Notes under the pieces: model-generated
The model's input: only the letters and a program-made list of their open reading frames with translations
Told to the model about the DNA's origin: nothing
The model's database searches: none
Assembly (NCBI GenBank): GCA_028285305.1
Contig: JANQPV010000067.1
Location: 1-64,000 of the forward strand
Direction of reading: 5' to 3'
Origin: Alphaproteobacteria bacterium
Lineage (GTDB): Bacteria; Pseudomonadota; Alphaproteobacteria; SMXP01
DNA: 64,000 bases
Shown here: piece after piece, positions 50,670-60,096 of the stretch
Numbering within the stretch: the stretch's first letter is position 1
Layout: the number at the start of each line of letters is the position of its first letter
Program-made: the position numbers and the translations under genes

Positions 50670-52868
50670 CTAGCCAAACACACTCTCGATTTCCCGAATC
50701 AAATCAGACGGTTTGATGGGCTTCTCAACGAAGCCGTCGATTCCAGCTTCTAAACACTTTTTTCGAGTACTCGCGGATGTGTTCGCAGTCACGGCCACGA
50801 TCGGCACCTTGCTGAACGCCTCGTCAGAGTCTCTGATCTCACGAGTTGCCATGATGCCATCTTTGACCGGCATCTGGATATCCATTAAGACCAGATCATA
50901 CGAATTGGCTTCGAGTGCTGAAATTGCTTCTTGACCATTTGCCACGCAATCGGCCTTCATCCCCATCGTTTCCAACATCATCATAATGATTTTCTGGTTG
51001 ATCGCGTTGTCCTCAGCAACCAGAACGGTTGGATGGGCCCCCGGGGAGTGAACATCGGTCGGTCCGCGGCACTCCGCATCGATGTCCCTCAATTCGTTAC
51101 CCTCGACATCTTTCGGCAGAGCACACATGACCGTGAAGGTGAATTTGCTGCCCTGTCCTTCCCGGGTGGATACGCTGATATCTCCTCCTAGCAGCTCGCA
51201 CAAATTCTTACAGATCGATAGCCCCAGCCCTGAGCCGCCCTGTACGCGGCAGTTTGAATTGTCTCCCTGGTGAAATCGCTGAAATAGGTTATCGAGCACT
51301 TCGGGAGGGATTCCCGGCCCATCGTCTTCCACCGAAACGCTGAGTTGGATTGCCTCCCCGCCCATTTCACGAGATTGGACACTGACACTCGCACCTCCGC
51401 CTTCAGAAAACTTGATGGCATTCCCCAAGAGATTAAAGATTATCTGTGAGAGCTTGCCGGAGTCACCGTTGAGTATTGGGGGGACACGCGCGTCTATGTC
51501 GTATGTCAAGAGGACGCCGTTCTCTGAACCATAGTCCCGCAGTAATGCAATCGTATTGCTCAGTACATCGCTCACGGAAAAATCTTCACGGTCAATCGTC
51601 TGCTTGCCAGACTCAAGACTCGCGAGATCTAGGACATTGTTGATCATGGAAAGAAGCGTCTCACCAGATCGCACGATGAGATCTATTTTTTCCACATCGG
51701 TAGAAGAATAGCCCTGTGCGCGGATCATCCGTGCCGTTGCGAGTATCCCATTGAGCGGAGTACGGATTTCATGGCTCATGTTCGCCAGAAACTCAGATTT
51801 GCTCTTGATCCCAGCTTGTGCATCTTCCAAAGCCGAAGCCAGTTGTTGGCGCTCAAGCACCCGATCAGTCACGTCCCTTTCCACAGCAATAAAACCCTCT
51901 AAACCCCCGTTATTATCGAATATCGGGTCAATTCGAATATCCAACCAGTATTCTCTGCCAGATTTCGAATAGTTTAGAAGCTCCATTCTGACTGTCTCAT
52001 GCTTCGATAATGCGGAGGTGAGTTTTTGTTTATCCGCTTCCGCTGTGCCAGGGCCCTGAAGAAACGAACCCGGCTTCTGGCCTCTGACTTCTTCCAACGT
52101 AAACTCGGTGAGGCGTTCAAAGGACGCGTTCACCCACACTATTCTGCCTTCTGGGTCTGCGATAATGATGACGTCATCGGCGTGTTCAGCAACCAATGCC
52201 AGCCTGTTCAATTTGATTGCGTTGTTGTGAACCCAGCGATGCGCCTGCGCCAGTACCTTTTCGGATTGACGGCGGTCTTCGTTTCCAAGCGCCAAGCCAA
52301 TGAAATCGGCTATCGAAGCGACAAAGGACACCTCATCCGGAGTCCATTGCCGCATCTCTACAACTTTCTCGCAACACACGACGCCGCGCAATTTGTTCGA
52401 TGTGCGAACCTGAGCGTCCAACATGGATCGGATATCGTTTGGTTGAAGATATTCTGTACGGAATTCACGTGTTCGCACATCTGTATGGGCATCACTTGCA
52501 TCGATGACCCGGTTGATCGATAAGGCATAAAAGTATGCTGGATAACTCTGGGCCAGAAGCACATCGCCACTGGCGTGCGTTCCAAGTGCCGAGTTGTACA
52601 TGTCGAAGCATGTTATCGAATCGCTGTCATCGCTGTAGATCCAGAAACTGACGCGTTCGACGTCCAACGAGTGCGAGGCCGAGCGTGTACACTCCCGAAC
52701 GAAGTCGATGAGATCTGGCTCGGACTCTCTCTGGTAATTGAGTAATCGGTCGAGCTCAGCGTTAAAGTTTCGCACCCGGATGAGCGCGTGATCGCTTTGA
52801 CTTCGAAGGCTGCTAACAGGATTTCCCGCGCTTGAGCCGTAGCCGCGCTTCAAGCTGTGAGTCGCCAT
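50670..52868 (-). CDS. cytoplasmic hybrid histidine kinase (GAF-PAS-HisKA-HATPase-REC)
   Basis: The protein is 732 aa, no transmembrane segment. A GAF domain spans about residues 35-195 (LDVERVSFWIYSDDSDSITCFD, GVVCCEKV). A PAS/PAC domain follows at about 215-345 (VIIADPEGRIVWVNASFERLTEF), then HisKA with the phospho-His in NMSHEIRTPLNGI, ATPase boxes (NLLGNAIKFSEGG, VEDDGPGIPPE, GSGLGLSIC). A C-terminal receiver has phospho-Asp in LVLMDIQMPVKDG. The partner output is unknown; no phosphotransfer protein gene adjoins it other than the che genes. It is upstream of, or divergent with, no known regulator except the convergent crp gene. Confidence 0.93.
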   Translation of the reverse strand: MATHSLKRGYGSSAGNPVSSLRSQSDHALIRVRNFNAELDRLLNYQRESEPDLIDFVRECTRSASHSLDVERVSFWIYSDDSDSITCFDMYNSALGTHASGDVLLAQSYPAYFYALSINRVIDASDAHTDVRTREFRTEYLQPNDIRSMLDAQVRTSNKLRGVVCCEKVVEMRQWTPDEVSFVASIADFIGLALGNEDRRQSEKVLAQAHRWVHNNAIKLNRLALVAEHADDVIIIADPEGRIVWVNASFERLTEFTLEEVRGQKPGSFLQGPGTAEADKQKLTSALSKHETVRMELLNYSKSGREYWLDIRIDPIFDNNGGLEGFIAVERDVTDRVLERQQLASALEDAQAGIKSKSEFLANMSHEIRTPLNGILATARMIRAQGYSSTDVEKIDLIVRSGETLLSMINNVLDLASLESGKQTIDREDFSVSDVLSNTIALLRDYGSENGVLLTYDIDARVPPILNGDSGKLSQIIFNLLGNAIKFSEGGGASVSVQSREMGGEAIQLSVSVEDDGPGIPPEVLDNLFQRFHQGDNSNCRVQGGSGLGLSICKNLCELLGGDISVSTREGQGSKFTFTVMCALPKDVEGNELRDIDAECRGPTDVHSPGAHPTVLVAEDNAINQKIIMMMLETMGMKADCVANGQEAISALEANSYDLVLMDIQMPVKDGIMATREIRDSDEAFSKVPIVAVTANTSASTRKKCLEAGIDGFVEKPIKPSDLIREIESVFG

Positions 52869-52958
52869 TCCTCAAACCACTCTAATTCTCCGCGCGGAAC
52901 TCATCTGTAGATCAATCGCCAAACCAAGGAGGCTTTCCCGTTTTCTTCCGCACATCAA

Positions 52959-53507
52959 TCAATTGAATTCTTCGAAACTCTTGAGCAGCTCATCCACGTC
53001 CTCTTGGCTCAGACCCTCTCCCGTCATGGCCGGACCGTTCAAAAGCGAACCACCGCCTTGTACGTCTTGCGTCGCGGACCGGGTCTCGGATTCGCCAACG
53101 CTCGCCAATATGCTCGCTTCTTCTCGCGTACCATTAGACCCATCTGTAAGCTCATCACCGAACTCCTCCAGTGATTTCAATACGATATTCAAACGTTGAC
53201 TACACAGATCATGAAAGCAGCAAGCAAACGTGATTTCTCGACAAGCATCTAGAACGGGGTTCTCGGCAAGTCCTTCTCGTTCATACTTGGAGTGAAGCTC
53301 TTCGACCTTGCCCAAAATGGTGTCAACCGCCGTATCGAGCGTCTGCAGAGTCTCTTGTATTTGGCTCATCATATAGGGAACGCGGCCATCCGGAGAACAA
53401 TCCGCATCTCCAGGCCCGGCGTCTACAGATCTTCCCTCGGTTTCAGATGAGGCATGTCCCGGCGTCACGAGTTTGAGACTGTTTGTTTCCTCTACCTCGT
53501 TGGACAT
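52959..53507 (-). CDS. cheZ: CheZ-like CheY-P phosphatase
   Basis: The 182-aa, mostly helical protein has ACCFHDLCSQRLNIVLKSLE (residues 95-114) in place of the CheZ catalytic helix. Asp100 and Gln104 correspond to Asp143 and Gln147 of E. coli CheZ, which dephosphorylate CheY. The C-terminus LSQEDVDELLKSFEEF resembles the short CheY-binding tail SQxxVDDLLxSLGF. The acidic N-terminal 40 residues are likely disordered. It begins at the last base of the cheY stop (TGATG overlap), so it is coupled to cheY. It will terminate CheY-P signalling. Confidence 0.82.
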   Translation of the reverse strand: MSNEVEETNSLKLVTPGHASSETEGRSVDAGPGDADCSPDGRVPYMMSQIQETLQTLDTAVDTILGKVEELHSKYEREGLAENPVLDACREITFACCFHDLCSQRLNIVLKSLEEFGDELTDGSNGTREEASILASVGESETRSATQDVQGGGSLLNGPAMTGEGLSQEDVDELLKSFEEFN

Positions 53508-53893
53508 CAGAAATCTCCAATCACGCGCTTCATCTTTTGCTTTAGAGTCGCGCCATTAAAGGGCTTAATAATGTAATTATCGACGCCGGCTTCACGGGCC
53601 GCGACCACGTTCTCGACCTTACTCTCGGCGGTGACCATAATGAACGGGGTCTTTTTCATCTGTTCGTCTTTTCTCACAGCAACCAGAAGATCGTAGCCGC
53701 TCATCGGCTCCATATTCCAGTCGGATATTATAAGTCCGTAAGCATCCCTATTTAGTTTCTTGAGAGCTTCGCGTCCGTCCGTTGCTTCGGTGATATTCTT
53801 AAACCCGAGCTCAAACAACAAGTTGCGGATGATTCGAAGCATGGATGAATAATCATCTACGATCAGTACGGGCATGTTTTTATCAACAGCCAT
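53507..53893 (-). CDS. cheY: chemotaxis response regulator CheY
   Basis: The 128-aa single receiver domain has VDDYSSMLRIIRNLL at the N-terminus, phospho-Asp in IISDWNMEPMSGYDLL (near 57), Thr in VTAESK (near 88) and Lys in IIKPFNG (near 109), all CheY features. It binds flagellar switch FliM when phosphorylated by CheA. It is divergent from the cheA gene across a 317-base control region and overlaps cheZ at its end. Confidence 0.96.
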   Translation of the reverse strand: MAVDKNMPVLIVDDYSSMLRIIRNLLFELGFKNITEATDGREALKKLNRDAYGLIISDWNMEPMSGYDLLVAVRKDEQMKKTPFIMVTAESKVENVVAAREAGVDNYIIKPFNGATLKQKMKRVIGDF

Positions 53894-54210
53894 TCTAACT
53901 CTCCCTGACTGAGTTTTCTGATCTACAAACCATCACGCAGCGATCAGCACTCTTATCGAATAAGACATTCGTAATGAAAATTCGGTTAAAGGACTTAACT
54001 CTGTACAGGGATTACCTACACATCATAGTGTAGATTGTGTTATTTATCGGGAACCAAAACATAGTTGATTTGCTTACATCATTAACATAGATCAATTCAA
54101 TTTGGGCGCTGTGATCTCTTCCTTCAAAACGCATTAACCATTTCCCCCCAACCTGCTGCGACCCCGGTGCGTGTGGACCGGTGTGCGAATCGAGAAAGGG
54201 TGTGGAAAGA
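53894..54210. other. divergent cheY/cheA control region
   Basis: It contains the FixK/FNR-like box TTAACATAGATCAA (54082-54095) shared with 49591, and a CTTAT-CGA-ATAAG palindrome near 53950. No gene. Confidence 0.6.
54082..54095. promoter_or_regulatory. FixK/FNR-like box TTAACATAGATCAA
   Basis: It matches TTGA-N6-TCAA at seven of eight key bases, 116 bases before the cheA start. It shares 13 bases exactly with the box in the 49.6 kb control region. Confidence 0.45.
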
Positions 54211-57156
54211 ATGGACGATATTCTGGGAGAGTTCATTGCAGAAACGAATGAAGGCATCGAACTCCTGGATGGCGAGTTGGTCCGATTGGAGCAGAACCCG
54301 GATGATCCAGAACTAATTTCGCACATTTTTCGAGTCTTACATACAATAAAGGGAACGTGTGGGTTCTTGGGCCTTCCCCGCTTAGCCGCTTTGGCTCATG
54401 CTGGTGAGAACGTGCTCGGTCAGTTTAGGGACGGCTCGATAACCGTTACACCTACCGCTATGAATCCGGTTCTTGAAGCCCTAGACCGCATACGGTCTTT
54501 CGTAGCAACCCTTGAAGAAACAGGTGAAGAGCCGAGCGGGAATGACAGCGACCTGATTGAAGAGCTCAACAGAGTTGCGAAAGGTGAAGACGCCGGCGTC
54601 AAATTGGCATCCGATGAAGAAACCGAACGCAACGGTCAACACACGCAAGAGGACCTCTACACTCGGATTGGCGGACTATCGTCGATCGATATGGCGGTCG
54701 AGATCTTTTATGAGCGGCTGCTCGACGACGATCGAGTCAAAGAGTATTTCACCGACGTAAATATGGATCGACTTCAAGGGATGCAACGCGCTTTCTTGTC
54801 GATGGTCCTAGGAGGTCCAGACGAATACGAGGGCCGGGATTTGAGAGCCGCCCATGAGCATTTGGTTGAAAAGGGATTGAACGATGAGCACTTCGATGTT
54901 GTAGCCGCTCACCTTTTAGGCTCGCTTGTTGAATTGGATGTGCCGGAAGACGTTGTTAAGGCGATGGCTACAAAGTTGGAGAGCACCCGTTCTGACGTAT
55001 TGAACAAGCCCAGCGATCCCATCGAGGTTACCGAAGAGGTGCACGCCAATCAGGAATCGCAGAACGTAGACGAACCCTCAAAACCCCAAACGCCGTCTGG
55101 CGGTGAGTCAAAAAAGGCGTCCGCCCGTACGATTCGCGTGAATGTCGATGTGCTCGAATCTTTGATGACTGTGGTGAGCGAACTCGTACTGACGAGAAAT
55201 CAGCTCATGCAAATCCTCCGTGCACAAAAAGAAAGTGAATTTGCAAGCCCTCTCCAAAGGCTTAATCAGGTAACTTCAGAATTACAAGAAAGTGTCATGC
55301 AGACCCGCATGCAACCCATTGGAAATGCATGGTCTAAGCTGCCACGGATTGTCCGCGATCTAGCCCAGGAACTTGACAAAAAGATTGACCTTGTGATGAA
55401 GGGCGCCGAGACGGAACTAGATCGCCAAGTTTTGGATGAAATCAAAGACCCATTGACCCACATGGTTCGCAATGCGGCCGACCATGGTTTGGAAACAACT
55501 GAAGAAAGAAGAACTGCCGGTAAATCCGAAACTGGCAACATAATACTCAATGCACGCCATGAAGGTGGACACATTATACTGGAAGTATCTGACGACGGTC
55601 ATGGCCTCGACACAGACCGTATTCGTGACAAGATACTCAAGAATGGGCTTGCGACCGAATCTGAGATTGAGAATTTGAGCGAACAACAAATCCAACAGTT
55701 TATTTTCAAGCCGGGGTTCTCGACCGCAACGAATGTGACCAACGTTTCCGGCCGGGGTGTTGGGATGGACGTTGTCCGAAGCAATATTGGCAAGATCGGG
55801 GGAACTGTCGAATTGAGCTCCTCTGCCGGCAAGGGAACCAAATTTACCATCAAGATCCCTCTCACTCTTGCGATAATCTCTGCGCTCATTGTTGAAAGTG
55901 GCGGACAAAGATTCGCGCTACCCCAAAACAGCGTCATTGAACTTGTTCGCATCACGAGTAATTCGACCCACAAAATTGAAATGGTGAAAGGGACGCCAGT
56001 CCTAAGACTTCGGGACAGACTGCTTTCGCTTGTAAACTTGAAATCGCTGTTGGAAATCGAAAATCAAGGAAGCCAAAACGAAACCTATGTGATCGTCACA
56101 CAAGTCGGAACGCAGATGTTCGGAATTGTCGTGGACCGGGTGTTTGATACCGAAGAAATTGTGGTCAAGCCGGTCGCGGAAGCACTGAGGAATCTCCCGA
56201 TCTACAGCGGCAATACAATTCTGGGAGACGGGAGCGTCATTATGATACTCGACCCCATCGGGATTGCGAATGTGAACGGTGTTTCGACCAGCGGCGAAGA
56301 CAGCTACGAAGAGTCTACGGAAGATATGGCGCATCTGCGGGAAAAAACGTCCATGTTGATTTTCAAAGCCGGCCAAGGTGCCCCGAAGGCAGTACCTTTA
56401 GCGCTCGTCTCTCGGATCGAAGACATCAGCCTGGACGACGTTGAAAACGCGGGCGGCCAACCTGCGGTCCAGTACCGGGATCAGTTGATGCCGCTTGTGA
56501 CGCTTACAAAAGATCAGCAACCCTTCAAAGAATCCAAGCAACCTGTCTTGGCGTTCTCCGATCGCGGAAGATCCGTTGGTCTTGTAACTGACGAGATAAT
56601 TGACATTGTCGAAACAGATGTTTCGGTAGAAATGAAGACCGAGAGTAATGGTTTGATTGGTACAGCAATCATAGGGGGGACTGCCACGGACCTCATCGAC
56701 ACGACTCACTTTCTAGGGCAGGCCTGCGACGACTGGTTTGATGTTCAGCGCGAGTCCTCATTCGGCGACACCGGAGAAAAACACATTCTCCTGGTGGATG
56801 ACAGTTCATTCTTTAGAAATCTGCTCACGCCGATTCTCGAAAGTGCCGGTTACAAAGTAACGCAGGCGGACAACGGAGCCAACGGCCTTGAGATTTGTCA
56901 ATCCGGAGAAAGCTTTGATCTCATCATATCCGATCTGGAGATGCCCATAATGGACGGATTCGGATTCGTCTCTCATGTCCGAAAGGAAACTCAGTTTGAA
57001 GAAACTCCGATAATCGCTTTGTCGTCCCATGCAAGTCCGGAAGACATCGCGCGTTGTATGGAAGCAGGATTTACATCGCACGTCGAAAAGCTGAACAGAG
57101 AGACGTTTCTCAGTCGACTAAAGGAATGTTTCGCTGAACGGAGAAAAGCGGCATGA
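54211..57156 (+). CDS. cheA: CheA-type histidine kinase with inserted truncated-haemoglobin domain and C-terminal receiver
   Basis: The protein is 981 aa from the ATG at 54211, with GGAAAGA before it. Domains in order: Hpt (1-105, phospho-His44 in HTIKGTCGFLG); a group I truncated-haemoglobin domain (about 147-264); dimerization helices (303-375); ATPase (390-550, NAADHGLE, DDGHGLDTD, GRGVGMD); a CheW domain (555-690); a second, degenerate CheW-like domain (711-845); receiver (858-975, phospho-Asp908). In the globin the proximal His215, B10 Tyr167 and E11 Gln192 line up with His81, Tyr33 and Gln58 of M. tuberculosis trHbN. The globin replaces the CheY-binding P2 domain. It could let O2, NO or haem state gate kinase activity directly; that is inference. 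Confidence 0.92.
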   Translation: MDDILGEFIAETNEGIELLDGELVRLEQNPDDPELISHIFRVLHTIKGTCGFLGLPRLAALAHAGENVLGQFRDGSITVTPTAMNPVLEALDRIRSFVATLEETGEEPSGNDSDLIEELNRVAKGEDAGVKLASDEETERNGQHTQEDLYTRIGGLSSIDMAVEIFYERLLDDDRVKEYFTDVNMDRLQGMQRAFLSMVLGGPDEYEGRDLRAAHEHLVEKGLNDEHFDVVAAHLLGSLVELDVPEDVVKAMATKLESTRSDVLNKPSDPIEVTEEVHANQESQNVDEPSKPQTPSGGESKKASARTIRVNVDVLESLMTVVSELVLTRNQLMQILRAQKESEFASPLQRLNQVTSELQESVMQTRMQPIGNAWSKLPRIVRDLAQELDKKIDLVMKGAETELDRQVLDEIKDPLTHMVRNAADHGLETTEERRTAGKSETGNIILNARHEGGHIILEVSDDGHGLDTDRIRDKILKNGLATESEIENLSEQQIQQFIFKPGFSTATNVTNVSGRGVGMDVVRSNIGKIGGTVELSSSAGKGTKFTIKIPLTLAIISALIVESGGQRFALPQNSVIELVRITSNSTHKIEMVKGTPVLRLRDRLLSLVNLKSLLEIENQGSQNETYVIVTQVGTQMFGIVVDRVFDTEEIVVKPVAEALRNLPIYSGNTILGDGSVIMILDPIGIANVNGVSTSGEDSYEESTEDMAHLREKTSMLIFKAGQGAPKAVPLALVSRIEDISLDDVENAGGQPAVQYRDQLMPLVTLTKDQQPFKESKQPVLAFSDRGRSVGLVTDEIIDIVETDVSVEMKTESNGLIGTAIIGGTATDLIDTTHFLGQACDDWFDVQRESSFGDTGEKHILLVDDSSFFRNLLTPILESAGYKVTQADNGANGLEICQSGESFDLIISDLEMPIMDGFGFVSHVRKETQFEETPIIALSSHASPEDIARCMEAGFTSHVEKLNRETFLSRLKECFAERRKAA

Positions 57157-57635
57157 GCACGTTAGCTCCTATACAATCTACGAGTACAATAGAGTCCACA
57201 TCAAATATTGAAGAGTATTTGTCAATTTTTGTTGGTGGTCAAACATTTGGGATTCCCGTACTCAAAGTCCAAGACGTATTGTCCTATCAAAGAGTAGCCT
57301 CAATACCTCTGTCCCCGCCACAGATACGCGGCTCAATCAACCTTCGCGGCCGCATCGTGACCGTCATTGATATGCGTATTCTGCTCGAACTCGATCCCTT
57401 TACGGACGAACAAAAGCCAATGAATATTGTAGTCGAGCATGGCAGTGAGGCCTATAGTCTGCTCGTCGATGAAGTCGGCGAAGTCATCGAACTTAATGTG
57501 AACGATTGTGAACCCAACCCTGCCACGATTGATCCCAAATGGCGTGAGCTTTCCAACGGCCTCTTCCGTCTAGACAAGGAACTCATGATGGTTTTGGACA
57601 TCGCGCTCATCGCAAACTGGTCGGAAGAAGCCTGA
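57153..57635 (+). CDS. cheW: chemotaxis coupling protein CheW
   Basis: The 160-aa single CheW beta-barrel domain has EYLSIFVGGQTFGIPVLKVQDVL, SIPLSPPQIRGSINLRGRIVTVIDMR and the YSLLVDEVGEVIELN strand. It links the soluble chemoreceptor to CheA. The start overlaps the CheA stop by four bases (ATGA), so the two are made together. No other CheW gene is in the window; CheA also carries a CheW-like domain, allowing mixed arrays. No terminator with a T-tract follows. Confidence 0.95.
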   Translation: MSTLAPIQSTSTIESTSNIEEYLSIFVGGQTFGIPVLKVQDVLSYQRVASIPLSPPQIRGSINLRGRIVTVIDMRILLELDPFTDEQKPMNIVVEHGSEAYSLLVDEVGEVIELNVNDCEPNPATIDPKWRELSNGLFRLDKELMMVLDIALIANWSEEA

Positions 57636-57755
57636 ATAGACCAAATCCGGACTCCAACGACATTCGGCAATTTGAACCAGTCTCAAAGCAGGAGCGGTGT
57701 GAACCTCTGCGTGACGGCTCTGGAAGTCACCACGTTCGAACGAGAGTTACGGGGT

Positions 57756-58718
57756 TTAGCCTCCGGTGTTCGGGGCTGATGTCACTGGAACGCCACCCGG
57801 AGTTTCCAAGATTTCCGTGAGACAGTCCGCCATTTCATTCTTCAATTCGTCGTACGCCGGTTGTTCAAGGGGCAAATGCGCACCGTTGCTCAACTCCACG
57901 AGCCGTTTGCGGGATTCGATCTTGTCAAACGTCTCCAGACTGAGTTCCAGAGGAGTCCATTCATCCCGACCAGGATGAATGAGCACCAACGGGCAATTTA
58001 GTGTGTAAGAAGAGACGGGATATTGATGGAGAGTGCGCAGGAAGCGAACGGGCTTCCAACTCGCTCCAATCAGGTGGTCTTTCGCGAAGTACCTTTGCAT
58101 ACGTCGGTTGCTACTCATGGCCTTAAACGGCGCCACAAGTGACAGTGGCAGCACAAGTCGATCAAAGATCCACGGGACTGTGTTCATCGCGAGCACGCTG
58201 ATGTGTCCAAGCCACGTCCACCTGGCGGCACTTGCGAATGCTTTTGGGTCCGATGCATCAAGAAGCGTTGTCGCGATAACGCCGCGAACGGTGCGCGCGA
58301 TCTGGGCAGCAAGGACAGCGGTCATACCACCCATGGAAAGCCCCATAAGCGCTGTCGGGTCGTCTTCAGATCTCACAATCTCGGCAACGACGGCGGGCCA
58401 CTCCGCGTAATCCCACTTGAAGGAACGCGCCGTTTTGGTCAGGCCATATCCAGGCAGATCCGGCGCGACTACTTTCCAACCGAGAGCGGCTGCAGGCTCG
58501 GCAAACGGTGCAAGAATACGTCCATTGCCGCCTCCTCCGTGCACAAGCACAAGCGTGCCCTTTGATGGCGTCTGAGGATGCCACTCATCGACCCGAAGGT
58601 GATGCCCCCGAACGTCTATCCAACGCTCAGTCGGCTCCATTGATAAATCAATACCGAACTCCTCTTTGAGGAGGCGGCGGTACTGAGACCAAGATTTGCT
58701 ATTGTCGAACGTATCCAT
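57756..58718 (-). CDS. alpha/beta hydrolase
   Basis: The 320-aa alpha/beta-hydrolase fold has an oxyanion HGGGGNGRI near residue 60, the nucleophile elbow GLSMGGMT near 128 (Ser), an acid residue in a GRDEWTPLELS loop near 260, and His in SNGAHLPLEQPA near 290. Hydrolysis of an ester or thioester, or of a carbon-carbon bond, cannot be decided. It is divergent from tetR at 58769 with an operator-like repeat between, so it is probably the regulator's main target. Confidence 0.88.
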   Translation of the reverse strand: MDTFDNSKSWSQYRRLLKEEFGIDLSMEPTERWIDVRGHHLRVDEWHPQTPSKGTLVLVHGGGGNGRILAPFAEPAAALGWKVVAPDLPGYGLTKTARSFKWDYAEWPAVVAEIVRSEDDPTALMGLSMGGMTAVLAAQIARTVRGVIATTLLDASDPKAFASAARWTWLGHISVLAMNTVPWIFDRLVLPLSLVAPFKAMSSNRRMQRYFAKDHLIGASWKPVRFLRTLHQYPVSSYTLNCPLVLIHPGRDEWTPLELSLETFDKIESRKRLVELSNGAHLPLEQPAYDELKNEMADCLTEILETPGGVPVTSAPNTGG

Positions 58719-58729
58719 TCTGCTAATAT

Positions 58730-58743
58730 TGAGTGATTGCTCA
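58730..58743. promoter_or_regulatory. candidate TetR operator TGAG-TGATTG-CTCA
   Basis: A four-base palindrome arm pair with six-base spacer, extended by ATT and GAT flanks, exactly in the 50-base gap between the divergent hydrolase and tetR starts. Confidence 0.55.
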
Positions 58744-58768
58744 GATTTTTAAACTCGGATTTTGACCG

Positions 58769-59389
58769 GTGGCCGGCGTCGCACGAAAACCCGCCAAACG
58801 TCGCTTAAGAGCGGCAAAACAAGCACGGTCCAAAGCGACCGTGGACTCGATCATTGAGGCCGCTGCTCAGATTTTGGCGAAACAAGGGTGGCGTGGATTG
58901 AACACCAATGCGATCGCCGCACTGGCCGGCGTCTCTATCGGCTCGGTCTACGAGTACTTTGCAAACAAGAAATCAATTGTGGACCGGATCATTGCGGAGC
59001 ACTTGGATCGAGGTGAGGCGGTGCTAGAGGCAGGCGCTTCGGCACTAAAGGGAAACGAGGAACCGAATGAGATAGTGCATTTGCTCGTGTCCGGATTTGT
59101 CGGTGTGCATCAGGATAATCCGCAGCTGCATAAGGCGCTCTCAACAGAAGTGCCTCTCGACGCGAAACAACGGAACCGCATTCAGGCGTTTCGCCAACGC
59201 GCAATAGACATCGTGTCATCGGCCCTAAGGGCCCACGTCGATGAACATGACTTAAAAGCTGCACTTCTTGTCGATGCGGCCGACGCCCTCGCTCATCGCT
59301 GGATCATTGACGAATTGGGCGCCCCGGTATCTGCAGATAAAATGGCAAAGGAGCTGGAGAAGATGTTGACCCTCTACGTTTCGTCTTGA
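58769..59389 (+). CDS. TetR family transcriptional regulator
   Basis: The protein is 206 aa, GTG start. A basic N-terminus leads into the HTH (AAQILAKQGWRGLNTNAIAALAGVSIGSVYEYFANKKSI, residues 30-68), then helices for ligand binding. It is not a close relative of the two island TetR proteins: its recognition helix is GVSIGSVYEYF. It regulates, by position, the divergent hydrolase and perhaps the downstream plus-strand genes at 59534 and 60097. Confidence 0.9.
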   Translation: MAGVARKPAKRRLRAAKQARSKATVDSIIEAAAQILAKQGWRGLNTNAIAALAGVSIGSVYEYFANKKSIVDRIIAEHLDRGEAVLEAGASALKGNEEPNEIVHLLVSGFVGVHQDNPQLHKALSTEVPLDAKQRNRIQAFRQRAIDIVSSALRAHVDEHDLKAALLVDAADALAHRWIIDELGAPVSADKMAKELEKMLTLYVSS

Positions 59390-59533
59390 CCGTACCCTGG
59401 GAGCAAAGAGCGTTCGGCGAAGATCATGTGTTATGAGGCCCAGGGCGCGCTGAATCAGTTCGTTTTTCGTTTGCGCAGATCTCCGCAAAACGCTCTACTC
59501 CTTCACTACATTCAAAAAAACAAAGAGGAAACC

Positions 59534-60082
59534 ATGACCCTGCCCCATCCGCGCATTCCCCCGGTAACCGATGCCGAGATGACCGAAGCTCAAAAGGAAG
59601 TTCTGGGCCCCATTCTCAAGCGGGACAATGTCGACAATGTGTTCCGCACCATGGTCCAGCATCCAGACCTCTGCCGCCGGTGGATGGTCTTTGCCAATCA
59701 TATTCTCGGCAAGTCAACGCTTCCTGCGAGAGAGCGGGAAGTCCTCATCCTACGGATTGGTTGGCTTTGCCAAGCCGAGTACGAATGGGCACAACATGTT
59801 GTGATCGGAAAAAATGCCGGTCTTACCGACGGCGAAATCTCCGACATCAAGGAAGGTCCAGCGGCGCCCGCGTGGAGCGAACAGGACCGTCTTTTATTGC
59901 AAGCGACCGACGAACTCCACAAAGATGCGATTATCTCTGACAAAACATGGAACGCGCTGAGCAAAACCTATGACCGTCATCAAATGATGGACATTGTGTT
60001 CACCGTGGGCCAGTACAATCTCGTCTCCATGGCGCTCAAATCGTTCGGCGTGCAGTTGGATGACAGGCTCGAAGGATTCTAA
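59534..60082 (+). CDS. carboxymuconolactone decarboxylase/AhpD-like protein
   Basis: The protein is 182 aa from the ATG at 59534, chosen for AGAGGAA; the frame opens further upstream. It has the CMD fold: WMVFANHILGKSTLPAREREVLILRIGWLCQAEYEWAQHVVIGKNAGLTDGEI. It lacks the CxxC of true AhpD peroxidases (only CQAEYEW remains), as in carboxymuconolactone decarboxylase relatives. Such proteins in this kind of cluster are poorly understood and may act on ring-cleavage products or peroxides. It sits 15 bases before the SDR gene on the same strand. Confidence 0.85.
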   Translation: MTLPHPRIPPVTDAEMTEAQKEVLGPILKRDNVDNVFRTMVQHPDLCRRWMVFANHILGKSTLPAREREVLILRIGWLCQAEYEWAQHVVIGKNAGLTDGEISDIKEGPAAPAWSEQDRLLLQATDELHKDAIISDKTWNALSKTYDRHQMMDIVFTVGQYNLVSMALKSFGVQLDDRLEGF

Positions 60083-60096
60083 ACGGAGCAAATCGC

